DNA from: Streptomyces lavendulae subsp. lavendulae
GTDB lineage: Bacteria > Actinomycetota > Actinomycetes > Streptomycetales > Streptomycetaceae
Direction of reading: 5' to 3'
DNA: 64,000 nt
NCBI RefSeq assembly: GCF_002803845.1
Contig: NZ_CP024985.1
Span: 7,017,501-7,081,500, forward strand
In this document: positions 17,518 to 29,197 of the stretch, piece by piece
Position numbering within the stretch: position 1 is the first letter of the stretch
Layout of the letters: each line of letters starts with the position of its first letter
Notes under the pieces: model-generated
Databases searched by the model: none
What the model was told of the DNA's origin: nothing
The model's input: only the letters and a program-made list of their open reading frames with translations
Made by a program: the position numbers and the translations under genes

Positions 17518-18963
17518 GTGACTGTCAACGAGGACTCGTTCACCAACTGGAAGAACCGCGAAGAGATCGCGGAGTCGATGATCCCGATCATCGGGAAGCT
17601 GCACCGCGAGCGGGACGTGACGATCCTGCTGCACAGCCGCTCCCTGGTGAACAAGTCGGTGGTCAGCATCCTCAAGACCCACCGCTTCGCCCGGCAGATC
17701 GCCGGTGGGGAGCTCTCGGTCACCGAGACCCTGCCCTTCCTCCTCGCGCTCACCACGCTGGACCTGGGCCCCTCCCAGATCGACATCGGCATGCTCGCCT
17801 CGGAGTACAAGGCCGACGACCGCGGCCTGTCGGTCGAGGCCTTCACCGCCGAGGCCGTCGCCGGTGCCACCGGTGAGAACAAGATCGAGCGCGGCGCCGG
17901 CCGCGACGTCGTCCTCTACGGCTTCGGCCGCATCGGCCGCCTCGTCGCCCGCCTGCTGATCGAGAAGGCCGGCTCCGGCAACGGCCTGCGCCTGCGCGCC
18001 ATCGTCGTGCGCGGCGGTGGCGAGGCGGACCTCGTCAAGCGCGCCTCGCTGCTGCGCCGCGACTCCATCCACGGCCAGTTCCAGGGCACCATCACCGTGG
18101 ACGAGGCGACCAGCACGATCGTCGCCAACGGCAACACCATCAAGGTGATCTACGCCAACGACCCGTCCGAGGTCGACTACACGGCGTACGGCATCAAGGA
18201 CGCCATCCTCATCGACAACACCGGCAAGTGGCGCGACCGCGAGGGGCTCTCCAAGCACCTGCGCCCCGGTATCGACAAGGTCGTCCTGACCGCTCCGGGC
18301 AAGGGCGACGTCCCGAACATCGTCCACGGCGTCAACCACGACACCATCAAGCCGGACGAGCAGATCCTGTCCTGCGCCTCCTGCACCACCAACGCGATCG
18401 TCCCGCCGCTGAAGGCCATGGACGACGAGTACGGCGTGCTGCGCGGTCACGTGGAGACCGTCCACTCGTTCACCAACGACCAGAACCTCCTGGACAACTA
18501 CCACAAGGCCGACCGCCGTGGCCGCTCCGCGCCGCTGAACATGGTCATCACCGAGACCGGTGCCGCCTCGGCCGTCGCCAAGGCGCTGCCGGACCTCAAG
18601 GCGCCGATCACCGGCAGCTCGATCCGCGTCCCCGTCCCGGACGTCTCGATCGCGATCCTCAGCCTGCGCCTGGGCCGCGAGACCACCCGCGAGGAGGTCC
18701 TGGACTACCTCCGCGACGTCTCGCTGCACTCGCCGCTCAAGCGCCAGATCGACTTCACCACGGCCCCCGACGCCGTCTCCATGGACTTCGTCGGCTCGCG
18801 CCACTCCTCGATCGTCGACGCCGGCGCCACCAAGGTCGACGGCGACAACGCGATCCTCTACCTCTGGTACGACAACGAGTTCGGCTACTCCTGCCAGGTC
18901 ATCCGGGTCGTCCAGCACGTCTCGGGCGTCGAGTACCCGACCTACCCGGTTCCGGTCGCCTGA
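17518..18963 (+). CDS. gap: Glyceraldehyde-3-phosphate dehydrogenase, long-form
   Basis: A 481-residue GAPDH. The catalytic motif CASCTTNAIVPPLK holds the nucleophilic Cys, and the Rossmann motif is YGFGRIGRLVARLL. An N-terminal extension of about 125 residues (NWKNREEIAESMIPIIGKLHRERDVTILL) precedes the Rossmann fold, so the protein is about 150 residues longer than glycolytic Gap. This long type is a recognised branch in actinobacteria beside the standard copy; a gluconeogenic role is possible but unproven. GTG start at 17518. A weak -10 TAGCAT lies at 17481-17486. Confidence 0.93.
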   Translation: MTVNEDSFTNWKNREEIAESMIPIIGKLHRERDVTILLHSRSLVNKSVVSILKTHRFARQIAGGELSVTETLPFLLALTTLDLGPSQIDIGMLASEYKADDRGLSVEAFTAEAVAGATGENKIERGAGRDVVLYGFGRIGRLVARLLIEKAGSGNGLRLRAIVVRGGGEADLVKRASLLRRDSIHGQFQGTITVDEATSTIVANGNTIKVIYANDPSEVDYTAYGIKDAILIDNTGKWRDREGLSKHLRPGIDKVVLTAPGKGDVPNIVHGVNHDTIKPDEQILSCASCTTNAIVPPLKAMDDEYGVLRGHVETVHSFTNDQNLLDNYHKADRRGRSAPLNMVITETGAASAVAKALPDLKAPITGSSIRVPVPDVSIAILSLRLGRETTREEVLDYLRDVSLHSPLKRQIDFTTAPDAVSMDFVGSRHSSIVDAGATKVDGDNAILYLWYDNEFGYSCQVIRVVQHVSGVEYPTYPVPVA

Positions 18964-18984
18964 TCCGGTCCGCCCCGCACGAAA

Positions 18985-19024
18985 GGCGCCCGCCCCGAGC
19001 TCCGGCTCGGGGCGGGCGCCTTTT
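18985..19024 (+). terminator. Strong intrinsic terminator after gap
   Basis: A perfect 16-bp stem (18985-19000 with 19005-19020), loop TCCG, then TTTT. It closes the gap transcript and any read-through from the thiopeptide operon. Confidence 0.93.
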
Positions 19025-19124
19025 CCGTGTGCGTGAGAACCATTACATGTTTGCCCTAAATCACCCATTTCGGTCAATCATGAGGGTTCGGAAATCGTCA
19101 TCTACGGGCTGCTGCCGCGGCCCA

Positions 19125-19149
19125 GCGCCGACCGCCTGCCGGTCGGCGC
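19125..19149 (+). other. Hairpin in the leader of the VanW-family gene
   Basis: GCGCCGACCG (19125-19134) pairs with CGGTCGGCGC (19140-19149) around a 5-base loop, directly upstream of the ribosome site of the next gene. No T-tract; effect unknown. Confidence 0.45.
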
Positions 19150-19162
19150 CCCAGGGAGTGAC

Positions 19163-20968
19163 ATGGCACGCGCGGGCAACAGGACGGGCAACTGGCGGAT
19201 CGCTCTGCCGCTGGTGGGCGGGGCCGCCGTACTCGGTTTGGGCGGCCTCTACGTCACCGGACTCGTGACCGGCGGCGACATCGAGCAGGGGACCCGGGTG
19301 CGGGGCGTGGACATCGGCGGCATGAGCCGCGCCGAGGCCCGCCAGGCGCTGGACCGGGCGCTCGGACCCGGCGCGGCGGCGCCCGTGGCCATGAAGATCG
19401 GCGACCGCGTCGAGAAGGCGGCCCCGGCCGCGCTCGGCCTCTCCCTCGACACCGGGGCCACCGTCGACCTCGCCGCCCGCACCGGCCACGACCCGGTCAC
19501 CGTCATCGGCCGGCTCTTCACCTCGGCCGACCGCGACATCGAGCCCGTGACCAGGGTCGACGAGCCCACCGCCCGGGCCGCCCTCGCACGTCTCGACGAC
19601 AGCACCCGCCAGCAGGTCCGCGACGGCTCGATCACCTTCGACAAGGGCGCCGCCAAGGCCGTCGATGCCCGGCCGGGCATCGACCTGGCCGAGGACCGCG
19701 CCCTCGACACCCTCCGCGCCGCCTACCAGAACGGCTCCACAGGCCCGGTCGTGCTGCCGGTCGAGCGCCGGGAGCCGCAGGTCGGGGCCGAGGAGACGAA
19801 CCGGGCCCTGGAGGCCTTCGCGCGGCCCGCGATGTCCGGGCCGGTGACGGTCGACGTCGCCGGGAAGCGGATACCCATCACCCCCGCCGTCCTCGGCGAG
19901 CACCTCACGATGAAACCCGACGCCCAGGGCCGCCTCGTACCCGCCCTCGACTCCAAGGGCCTGCTCGCCGACCCCGCCGTCGCCCGGCCCGTGGAGCAGG
20001 CCGTACAGGCCCCGCGCGACGCCGTGCTCGGCCTCGACGCCGCCGGCCGCGTGGCCGTGGACACCGACAGCCGCCCCGGCCACCAGGTCACCCAGGCGGC
20101 CCTCGGACGCGCCGTGATGCCCCTGCTCACCGGCACGGGCGCGGGCCGCAGCGGCGCGGTCGCCACCGAGGAGGTCCAGCCCGACCTCACGAGTGCCGAG
20201 GCCGCGCGGCTCGGGATCAAGGAGAAGGTCTCCTCCTTCACCGTCCAGTTCCCCGCCGCCCCCTACCGCACCACCAACATCGGCCGCGCCGTGGAGCTCA
20301 TCAACGGCTCCGTCGTCCTGCCGGGCGAGGAGTGGAGCTTCAACCGCACCGTCGGCGAGCGCACCAAGGAGAACGGCTTCGTCGACGGCATCATGATCAA
20401 CGACGGCCGGTACGTGAAGTCACCCGGCGGCGGGGTCTCGGCTGTCGCCACCACCATGTACAACGCGGCCTTCTTCGGCGGCGTCAAGCTCGTCGAACAC
20501 GGCGCGCACTCGTTCTACATCGAGCGCTACCCCGAGGGCCGCGAGGCCACCGTCGCCTGGGGCACCCTCGACCTGCGCTGGGTCAACGACACCGGGCACG
20601 CCCTCTACGTACAGGCGCAGTCCACCGACACCTCGCTGACCATCACCCTGCTCGGCACGAAGAAGTACGACGAGATCAAGGCGACCAAGGGGCCGCGCAC
20701 CCAGGTCACCCCGCCCGCCAAGATCAAGGGCAGCGGGCCGGCCTGCGAGGTCCAGACCCCGCTGGAGGGCTTCGACGTCTCGGTCGGACGCGACTTCGTC
20801 CAGGGCGGCCGCACCGTCCGCCACGAGGACTACAAGACCCACTACACCCCGCGCGACGAGGTCACCTGCGACCCGCAGACCCCGCAGACCGCCCCCACCA
20901 CCCCGGCCCCGCAGACGGCGCAGGCGCAGTCCGCCCAGGCCCTCGCCGCCGCCCCGGCCCGGCGGTAG
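19163..20968 (+). CDS. VanW family membrane-anchored cell-wall protein
   Basis: A 601-residue protein with one N-terminal membrane segment (about residues 11-35, RIALPLVGGAAVLGLGGLYV), putative-peptidoglycan-binding (PG_binding_4) regions around residues 45-330, then a VanW domain at about 365-500 (TTNIGRAVELINGSVVLPGEEWSFN, GGGVSAVATTMYNAAFFGG). The tail is Pro/Thr/Gln/Ala-rich and outside the membrane. A role in cell-wall handling is likely from the domains; no vancomycin-resistance genes are near, so VanW is only a domain name here. Start ATG with GGGAG. Confidence 0.88.
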   Translation: MARAGNRTGNWRIALPLVGGAAVLGLGGLYVTGLVTGGDIEQGTRVRGVDIGGMSRAEARQALDRALGPGAAAPVAMKIGDRVEKAAPAALGLSLDTGATVDLAARTGHDPVTVIGRLFTSADRDIEPVTRVDEPTARAALARLDDSTRQQVRDGSITFDKGAAKAVDARPGIDLAEDRALDTLRAAYQNGSTGPVVLPVERREPQVGAEETNRALEAFARPAMSGPVTVDVAGKRIPITPAVLGEHLTMKPDAQGRLVPALDSKGLLADPAVARPVEQAVQAPRDAVLGLDAAGRVAVDTDSRPGHQVTQAALGRAVMPLLTGTGAGRSGAVATEEVQPDLTSAEAARLGIKEKVSSFTVQFPAAPYRTTNIGRAVELINGSVVLPGEEWSFNRTVGERTKENGFVDGIMINDGRYVKSPGGGVSAVATTMYNAAFFGGVKLVEHGAHSFYIERYPEGREATVAWGTLDLRWVNDTGHALYVQAQSTDTSLTITLLGTKKYDEIKATKGPRTQVTPPAKIKGSGPACEVQTPLEGFDVSVGRDFVQGGRTVRHEDYKTHYTPRDEVTCDPQTPQTAPTTPAPQTAQAQSAQALAAAPARR

Positions 20969-21067
20969 GGACCCGCACGCCCGTGCGCGCCGCGACACGG
21001 CGCGTGACCGGCGGGACGCATTTCGCGCCCGCCGGGGGCCGCGGGCATCCGGAAGTGCTACAACTGG

Positions 21068-23812
21068 GTGCGTGACCCTTCCTCGCCGCCACCCGCGCCG
21101 GGCACGTCGGTGCGGTCACCCGTAGGCAAGCGCTTCCGGAGCGTCGCCGGACAGGTATTCGTCCTTCAGGTGGCGATCGTGGTGTTGCTCGCTACCGGTG
21201 CGCTCATCGCCCTGCTGCTCCAGTCGCGCCACGACGTCGACCGGGAGGCGCGCAACCGGTCGGTGGCCGTCGCGGAAACCTTTGCCCACTCCCTCGGGCT
21301 CCAGGGGGCCCTGAAGACCCCCCACCCGTCCACGATCCTGCAGCCCCTCGCGGAGTCGACGCGCAAGGACGCCGGCGTCGACTTCATCGTGGTGATGGAC
21401 ACCAACGGCATCCGCTACTCCCACCCCAAACCGGACCGCATCGGCAAACGCTTCGTCGGCACCATCGCCCCCTCCCTCGCCGGCCACACGTACACCGAGA
21501 GCGTCAACGGCCCGCTCGGCCGGGAGATCCAGGCGGTGGTCCCGGTCAAGGCCGCCGACGGCAAGGTCGTCGGCCTGGTCTCGGCGGGCCTGACCGTCAA
21601 GAACGTGAGCGGGGTCGTCGACCGCCAGCTCCCCGTCATCCTCCTCGCCATCGCGACCGGCCTGGCCCTGGCCACCGCCGGCACGGCCCTGATCAGCAGA
21701 CGCCTGCGCCGCCAGACCCACGGCCTCGGCACGCACGAGATGACCCGGATGTACGAACACCACGACGCGGTGCTCCACGCCGTCCGCGAGGGCGTCGTGA
21801 TCACCGACGGCGACGGGCGGCTGCTGCTCGCCAACGACGAGGCCAAACGGCTCCTCGGACTGCCCGAGGGCACCGAGGGACGCTACATCGGAGACGTCCC
21901 CGGACTGGACCGCCGGATGTCCGACCTGCTGCTGTCCGGCCGGGTGGCCACCGACGAGGTACTGGAGGCCGGGGACCGGCTGCTCGTCGTCAACCAGCGC
22001 CCCACCCACACCCGCGGCCGGGCCGAGGGCAGCGCGGTCACCATCCGCGACTCCACCGAGATGCGGATCCTCACCAGCCGGGCCGAGACCGCCCGCAGGC
22101 GCCTCAAGCTGCTGTACGACGCGGGCGTCGACATCGGCACCACCCTCGACGTGGTCCGCACGGCCGAGGAACTCGCCGCCGTCGCCGTCCCCCGGTTCGC
22201 GGACTACGTCACGGTCGACCTCGCCGACTCCGTGCTCGACGGGGACGAACCCGGCCCGGGCGCCGACATGCGGCGCACCGCGGTCAGCGGCATCCGCTCC
22301 GACCACCCCCTCTACCCCCGCGGCCGACTGATCGACTTCCTGCCCTCCACCCCCCAGGCACGCGGCTACGGCACCGGTGAGGCGGAACTCGTGCCGGACC
22401 TCTCCGAGGCGCCCGGCTGGCAGGCCCAGGACCCGCCGCGCGCCCGGGAGATCATCGATTTCGGGATCCACTCGCTGATCGCCGCCCCCCTCACCGCCCG
22501 GGGCGTCGTCCTGGGCGTGGTCAACTTCTGGCGCTCCCAGAAGCCCGAGCCCTTCGACGAGGACGAACTGTCCCTGGCCGAGGAACTCGTCGCGCGCGCC
22601 GCCGTCAGCATGGACAACGCCCGCCGCTACACCCGCGAACACGCCCTCGCCGTGACCCTCCAGACCAGCCTGCTGCCCCGCGCCCTGCCCGAGCAGAGCG
22701 CCGTCGACGTGGCGCACTTCTACCTGCCCGCGCAGTCGGGGGTGGGCGGGGACTGGTTCGACGTGATCCCGCTCTCCGGCAGCCGGGTCGCCCTCGTCGT
22801 CGGGGACGTCGTCGGCCACGGCCTGCACGCCGCGGCCACCATGGGCCGCCTGCGCACCGCGGTCCACAACTTCTCCTCCCTCGACCTGCCCCCCGACGAG
22901 ATCCTCGCCCGCCTCGACGACCTCGTGCAGCGCATCGACCACGACGCCGACGACGCCGCCGACCCGGGCGGCGGCGTACTCGGCGCGACCTGCCTGTACG
23001 CCGTCTACGACCCGGTCTCGCAGATGTGCACGCTGGCGCGGGCCGGGCACCTGCCTCCCCTCCTGGTCGCCCCCGACGGCCGGACCGAGTTCGTGGAGCT
23101 GCCGGCCGGACCCCCGCTCGGACTCGGCGGGATGCCCTTCGAGACCGCCGAGCTGCACCTCGCCGAGGGCAGCCAGCTGGTCCTGTACACCGACGGGCTG
23201 GTCGAGGAGCGGACCAGGGACATCGGCGAGGGGCTGGAACTGCTGCGCGCCGCCCTCAGCCACCCGGACCGGGACCCGCAGGAGAGCTGCCGGGCCGTCC
23301 TCGACCGGCTGCTGCCGGCCCGCCCGACCGACGACGTGGCGCTGCTCATCGCCCGCACGCGCACCCTCGGCGTCGACCGCGTCGCCCAGTGGGAGGTGCC
23401 GTTCGAGCCGAGCGAGGTCGCCACCGTACGCAACGCCGCCGCCCGCCAGCTCGACGCGTGGGGCCTGTCCGAACTGGGCTTCGCCACGGAACTGATCCTC
23501 AGCGAATTGATCACCAACGCCCTGCGGCACGGCTCCGGGCCGGTGCGCGTCAGGCTCCTGTACGACCACGCCCTGACCTGCGAGGTGTGGGACGGCAGCA
23601 GCACCGCCCCGCACCTGCGCTACGCCGCCACCACCGACGAGGGCGGCCGCGGACTCTTCCTCGTGGCCCAGCTCAGCGAGCACTGGGGCACCCGCTACAC
23701 CCCGGAGGGCAAGGTCATCTGGGCGGAACAGTCCCTCCCCGGAGCCCCCGGGACCCCACCCGCCACCGAGGAATCCGCACTCGCCGCCTTCCTCGACGTG
23801 GAACCCCTCTGA
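21068..23812 (+). CDS. SpoIIE-type PP2C phosphatase with sensor, PAS, GAF and kinase-like ATPase domains
   Basis: A 914-residue membrane regulator. Order: membrane segment about 27-50, extracytoplasmic CACHE-like sensor about 50-190 (DFIVVMDTNGIRYSHP as in citrate/dicarboxylate sensors), second membrane segment about 190-212, PAS about 232-330, GAF about 350-520, SpoIIE phosphatase about 545-740 (GGDWFDVIPLSGSRVALVVGDVVGHGLHAA with metal-binding Asp), and an anti-sigma-like HATPase at about 770-890 (ELILSELITNALRHG). Such proteins control sigma factors via anti-anti-sigma factors; the ligand and partner are not visible here. GTG start at 21068. Monocistronic. Confidence 0.9.
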   Translation: MRDPSSPPPAPGTSVRSPVGKRFRSVAGQVFVLQVAIVVLLATGALIALLLQSRHDVDREARNRSVAVAETFAHSLGLQGALKTPHPSTILQPLAESTRKDAGVDFIVVMDTNGIRYSHPKPDRIGKRFVGTIAPSLAGHTYTESVNGPLGREIQAVVPVKAADGKVVGLVSAGLTVKNVSGVVDRQLPVILLAIATGLALATAGTALISRRLRRQTHGLGTHEMTRMYEHHDAVLHAVREGVVITDGDGRLLLANDEAKRLLGLPEGTEGRYIGDVPGLDRRMSDLLLSGRVATDEVLEAGDRLLVVNQRPTHTRGRAEGSAVTIRDSTEMRILTSRAETARRRLKLLYDAGVDIGTTLDVVRTAEELAAVAVPRFADYVTVDLADSVLDGDEPGPGADMRRTAVSGIRSDHPLYPRGRLIDFLPSTPQARGYGTGEAELVPDLSEAPGWQAQDPPRAREIIDFGIHSLIAAPLTARGVVLGVVNFWRSQKPEPFDEDELSLAEELVARAAVSMDNARRYTREHALAVTLQTSLLPRALPEQSAVDVAHFYLPAQSGVGGDWFDVIPLSGSRVALVVGDVVGHGLHAAATMGRLRTAVHNFSSLDLPPDEILARLDDLVQRIDHDADDAADPGGGVLGATCLYAVYDPVSQMCTLARAGHLPPLLVAPDGRTEFVELPAGPPLGLGGMPFETAELHLAEGSQLVLYTDGLVEERTRDIGEGLELLRAALSHPDRDPQESCRAVLDRLLPARPTDDVALLIARTRTLGVDRVAQWEVPFEPSEVATVRNAAARQLDAWGLSELGFATELILSELITNALRHGSGPVRVRLLYDHALTCEVWDGSSTAPHLRYAATTDEGGRGLFLVAQLSEHWGTRYTPEGKVIWAEQSLPGAPGTPPATEESALAAFLDVEPL

Positions 23813-23923
23813 AACTCGACGGGTCCCCAGGCGGTGAGAGCGGGATCGGCGGGTAGACGCCCGGAGTCACACCCGGCGGATCCCATCGTTCCGCCGCCTC
23901 CCTACCGGAAGACGAGGGACACC

Positions 23924-24079
23924 ATGATCGTCATCGGACTGATTCTCCTGCTCATCGGCTTCCTGACCGGCATCTCCATCCTGTGGACCATCGGGATCAT
24001 CCTGCTCGTGGTGGGTGCGGTGCTGTGGATCCTCGGTTCGGTCGGACACGCCGTCGGCGGCCGTCGCCACTACTGGTGA
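23924..24079 (+). CDS. DUF6131 small membrane protein
   Basis: A 51-residue protein with two hydrophobic segments (IVIGLILLLIGFLTGISILW and IGIILLVVGAVLWILGSVGHAV) and a basic tail GGRRHYW. It matches the DUF6131 family common in actinomycetes; function unknown, often a stress gene. Site GAGGGAC precedes the ATG. Its stop overlaps the end of the convergent DUF4118 gene by 10 bp. Confidence 0.85.
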   Translation: MIVIGLILLLIGFLTGISILWTIGIILLVVGAVLWILGSVGHAVGGRRHYW

Positions 24080-24825
24080 CCGGCCGAAAGGCCCGCCGTG
24101 TCCAGGGCCGCCCCGGCCTGCGCGGCCAGCGCCACGGCCACCAGGCGGTCCTGTTCCGCGGGCAGCCGGCGGCCGGGCCGCGGGTCGAGGAGGTAGCGCC
24201 CGTAGTAGTGGCCACCGCCGACCACCAGCAGCTCGGTCTCGCCGTCCGGCCAGTCCGCGTACTCCGTCACCCGGTCCCCCCGGCGCCACCACACGCCGCC
24301 GTCGTGCTCCAGGCGCGGCAGGTGCCCCATCAGGGTCCCGTACTGGAAGCGGCAGCCCCGCAGCCCCAGCAGGCCGGTCAGCTCCCGGCCCACGTGCGCG
24401 ACCACCGTGTCCGGATAGCCGCCGAACTCGGCCAGCCGGGCGGATCCCCGCAGGCTCGACAGCTGCGCGGCGTCCGTCGCCACGGCCGAGCGCATTCGGC
24501 GCCCGCGCACCGCGGACTGCCCGACGATCAGGCCGACGACCAGCAGCAGCGCCGCCGTCACCACGTCGTCGTCGCCGGTGATGACGAACCGCCCGTAGGG
24601 CGCGGTGAGGAAGAAGTCGAACCAGGCGGCCGCCGAGAGGGCGGCCACCGCCCCCGCGGCCCGCGTCCCGGCGGCGGCGACCGCGACCACCGAGACGACG
24701 AGGACCAGGGCCGCGTTCGTCGCCGACAGGTCGGTGCGCAGCGGGGTGAGCGCCAGTGCCGTGAGGAAGGGGACCACGAGCGCCGCGAGCAGGGCGGCGG
24801 GGTCGCGGAGTCGGTACCCGGACAT
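24070..24825 (-). CDS. DUF4118 (KdpD-like membrane domain) protein
   Basis: A 251-residue protein with four hydrophobic segments in residues 8-105, including AAWFDFFLTAPYGRFVITGDDD, the motif of the KdpD-type DUF4118 membrane domain. The rest is a soluble region without the histidine-kinase core, so it is a stand-alone sensor-like membrane protein rather than a kinase. ATG at 24825 with an AGGAGG site. No kdp genes nearby. Confidence 0.85.
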   Translation of the reverse strand: MSGYRLRDPAALLAALVVPFLTALALTPLRTDLSATNAALVLVVSVVAVAAAGTRAAGAVAALSAAAWFDFFLTAPYGRFVITGDDDVVTAALLLVVGLIVGQSAVRGRRMRSAVATDAAQLSSLRGSARLAEFGGYPDTVVAHVGRELTGLLGLRGCRFQYGTLMGHLPRLEHDGGVWWRRGDRVTEYADWPDGETELLVVGGGHYYGRYLLDPRPGRRLPAEQDRLVAVALAAQAGAALDTAGLSAGHQ

Positions 24826-24979
24826 GTCGTGCCTCCTGTCGCCCGTCCGCCCGTCCCCCCTTCCTTCCATCCTGCCCCGGGCGGCGGAGCGGGCCACCCG
24901 CGCCGCCGCCCGGGGCGGGTTGTCCACAGGCTCCGCGGGACGGTGCCGGGGTGTCGGCCGCTGCCGATAGGCTTCACGG

Positions 24980-26977
<1,998 letters not shown>

Positions 26978-26989
26978 GCGCCGGGCTCC

Positions 26990-28045
26990 CTACGCCCCGG
27001 GCGGGGGAGGGAAGGCGGGGTCCGGGATCGACCGGCGCAGCACCGGCGCCACCTGCGACTGGAACAGTTCGAGGGAGGCCCGGTGCTCCGCCTCGCCGAG
27101 CCCGCCGGGCTCGGCCTGGAGGTGCAGGACCGTGTGGCCGAACTCCTCGTGGTAGCGGTGCACCTTCTCGATCACCTGCTGGGGGCTGCCGATCAGGGCC
27201 GAGCTCCGCTCGACGAAGTCCTCCAGCGTCGGGAAGACCGGCTCCAGCCCCTGCGCCCGGTGGAGCGCCAGGTACCGGGCGAACGCCGGCCGGTACGCGG
27301 CCACCGCCCCCTGGGAGGTGGCCGCGGTGTGGAACCCCGCCGTGCCCGCCCCCACGACGGCGTGCGCCGGGTCGTGCCCGTAGTGCGCCCAGCGGTCCCG
27401 GTAGTGGCGGATCAACTCGGCGTAGGGACCGATCGGGTGGGTGACGTTCGCCGAGAAGAGCGGGTCGCCGTGACGCGCCGCGAGGTCGACCGAGTCCCGG
27501 CTCGTGGCACTGCCGTGCCAGACCCGCAGCGTCGGCCGGTACGGCCTGGGCAGCACCTCGGCACCGGTCAGCGCGGGCCGGAAGCGCGGCCGCGCGGTCA
27601 CCTTGTCCTCGTGCCAGATCCGCCGGAACAGCTCGTACCCCTCGGCGTTGCGCTCCCACTGGTCCTCGGGACCCACGTCGAACAGCTCGCGCTGCGCCGT
27701 GCCGTTCCCCTTGCCGATCATCAGCTCCAGGCGGCCGTCGCTGAGGTGGTCGAGCGTCGCGTAGTCCTCGTACGCCCGCACCGGGTCCAGCAGGCTCAGG
27801 GTGGTGACGGCGGTGTAGAGCCGGATGCGCCGGGTCAGCGCGGCGATGTGCGCGAGCACCACGGGCGGGGACGACGACAGGAACGGCCGCTCGTGGCGCT
27901 CGCCGACGCCGAAGCCGTCGAAGCCGAGCTCCTCGGCCAGCAGCGCGGCGGACACGACCTGCCGGAACCGCTCGCGCGTGGGGGTCGGGGCTCCCGTCAC
28001 CGGGTCCGCGGTATCCGATATCAAGGTGATGGTCAGGAACTTCAC
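26990..28045 (-). CDS. LLM-class flavin-dependent monooxygenase, CE1758-like
   Basis: A 351-residue bacterial-luciferase-like protein (FGVGERHERPFLSSSPPVVLAHIAALTRRIRLYTAVTTLSLLDPVRAYEDYATLDHLS region). From memory it belongs to the CE1758 FMN-dependent subgroup. Substrate unknown; the upstream ABC transporter and the sulfur-linked set next to it suggest oxidation of an imported sulfur- or nitrogen-containing compound. GTG start with AGGAAGG. It is the last gene of a leftward operon: permease, ATPase, binding protein, monooxygenase. Confidence 0.88.
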   Translation of the reverse strand: MKFLTITLISDTADPVTGAPTPTRERFRQVVSAALLAEELGFDGFGVGERHERPFLSSSPPVVLAHIAALTRRIRLYTAVTTLSLLDPVRAYEDYATLDHLSDGRLELMIGKGNGTAQRELFDVGPEDQWERNAEGYELFRRIWHEDKVTARPRFRPALTGAEVLPRPYRPTLRVWHGSATSRDSVDLAARHGDPLFSANVTHPIGPYAELIRHYRDRWAHYGHDPAHAVVGAGTAGFHTAATSQGAVAAYRPAFARYLALHRAQGLEPVFPTLEDFVERSSALIGSPQQVIEKVHRYHEEFGHTVLHLQAEPGGLGEAEHRASLELFQSQVAPVLRRSIPDPAFPPPPGA

Positions 28046-28105
28046 GCACGCGCCTTCCTGTGGGAAAAGGCCCCGGTGCGAAGGGAATCCGGGGAAGGGG
28101 ATCGC

Positions 28106-29128
28106 TCAGGAATTGGTCGTGGGCAGACCGGGCGGGTTGACCTGCGAGACGGTCACGGCCTCGTTGGAGAGGTTCCAGGTGGCGAGGAGCTTTCCGTACT
28201 GCCCGTTGCCGATCAGGTGGTTGACGGCCTCCGCCACCGGCCCGGCCAGGCCGCTGTCCTTCTTCGCCGTCGCCGCGATCAGCCCCTGGAGGGTCTCGCC
28301 GGCTCCGGAGAACGAACCGGCGTTGCGGGTCGGTGCGTTGCCGCCCGCGGTCTGGGTGACGTGGTACGCGATCGCCGGGTTCGGGCCGAAGTTGAGGTCG
28401 ATCTTCCCGCCGCTCAGCGCCAGGTTGACGCTGTTGGCGTCCGGGAAGTACTTGACCGTGAGGTCCTTGCCCTCCGCCCGGAGCTTCGTCTGCCACTCCA
28501 GGAGGATCTTCTCCTGGTTGGTGCCGGAGCTGACCGCCACCGTCCTGCCCGCGAGGTGGCGGTAGTCGCCGCCGAACTCCCAGGTGTTCGTCTTCAGTGC
28601 CTCGAAGGCCAGGTTGTCCTGCCGGTAGGAGGCGAAGTCGTACTTCTTCTTGCGCTCCTCGGTGACCGTGACGTTGGTGAAGGCCACGTCGACCCGGCCG
28701 CTGTCGATGCCGACGAAGAGGTTCTCCCAGGTGGAGTTCTTCACCACCGGTTTCAGCCCCAGGGTCGCGGCGACCAGCCGGCCGAGGTCCGGCTCAGCGC
28801 CCGTGAGGGTCTTCTGGTCGGTGCCGACGTAGGCGAGGGGCGGGAAGCCGGCGGGCAGGGCGCCGACCCCGATGACCAGCTCGCCGCGCTCGCGCACGGC
28901 CTGCGGGAGCCGGGCCCGCAGGGACTCCACGACCGGGACGGACAGCTCGGACTGCCGGGCGGCGCCGTTGGATACGGCGCCGATGGTCACGGTGCCGGGA
29001 GCGGCGGCGGTGGCCGTGGCCTCCGCATCGCCCCCGCACGCGGTGAGTCCGCAGGCGAGGGCGGCGGTGGCGGCCGCCGCGCCGAAGCGGCGGACGAGTC
29101 GGGTGCGCAGGGGGGACCGGCGTCTCAT
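28106..29128 (-). CDS. ABC transporter substrate-binding lipoprotein, polar amino acid type
   Basis: A 340-residue SBP_bac_3 protein with signal peptide and lipobox GLTAC at about residue 31. Typical stretches are WENLFVGIDSGRVDVAFTNVTVTEERKKKYDFA and the C-terminal VNHLIGNGQYGKLLATWNLS. Members bind amino acids and derivatives such as cystine. 60 bp before the LLM gene and 69 bp after the ATPase in one operon. Confidence 0.9.
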   Translation of the reverse strand: MRRRSPLRTRLVRRFGAAAATAALACGLTACGGDAEATATAAAPGTVTIGAVSNGAARQSELSVPVVESLRARLPQAVRERGELVIGVGALPAGFPPLAYVGTDQKTLTGAEPDLGRLVAATLGLKPVVKNSTWENLFVGIDSGRVDVAFTNVTVTEERKKKYDFASYRQDNLAFEALKTNTWEFGGDYRHLAGRTVAVSSGTNQEKILLEWQTKLRAEGKDLTVKYFPDANSVNLALSGGKIDLNFGPNPAIAYHVTQTAGGNAPTRNAGSFSGAGETLQGLIAATAKKDSGLAGPVAEAVNHLIGNGQYGKLLATWNLSNEAVTVSQVNPPGLPTTNS

Positions 29129-29197
29129 GGGCTTCCTTTTCGGGTCTTCGCGGGAAGGGGGGAGGAGGCGGGGCGGGGGCGGGGCGGGGGCGTGCCC

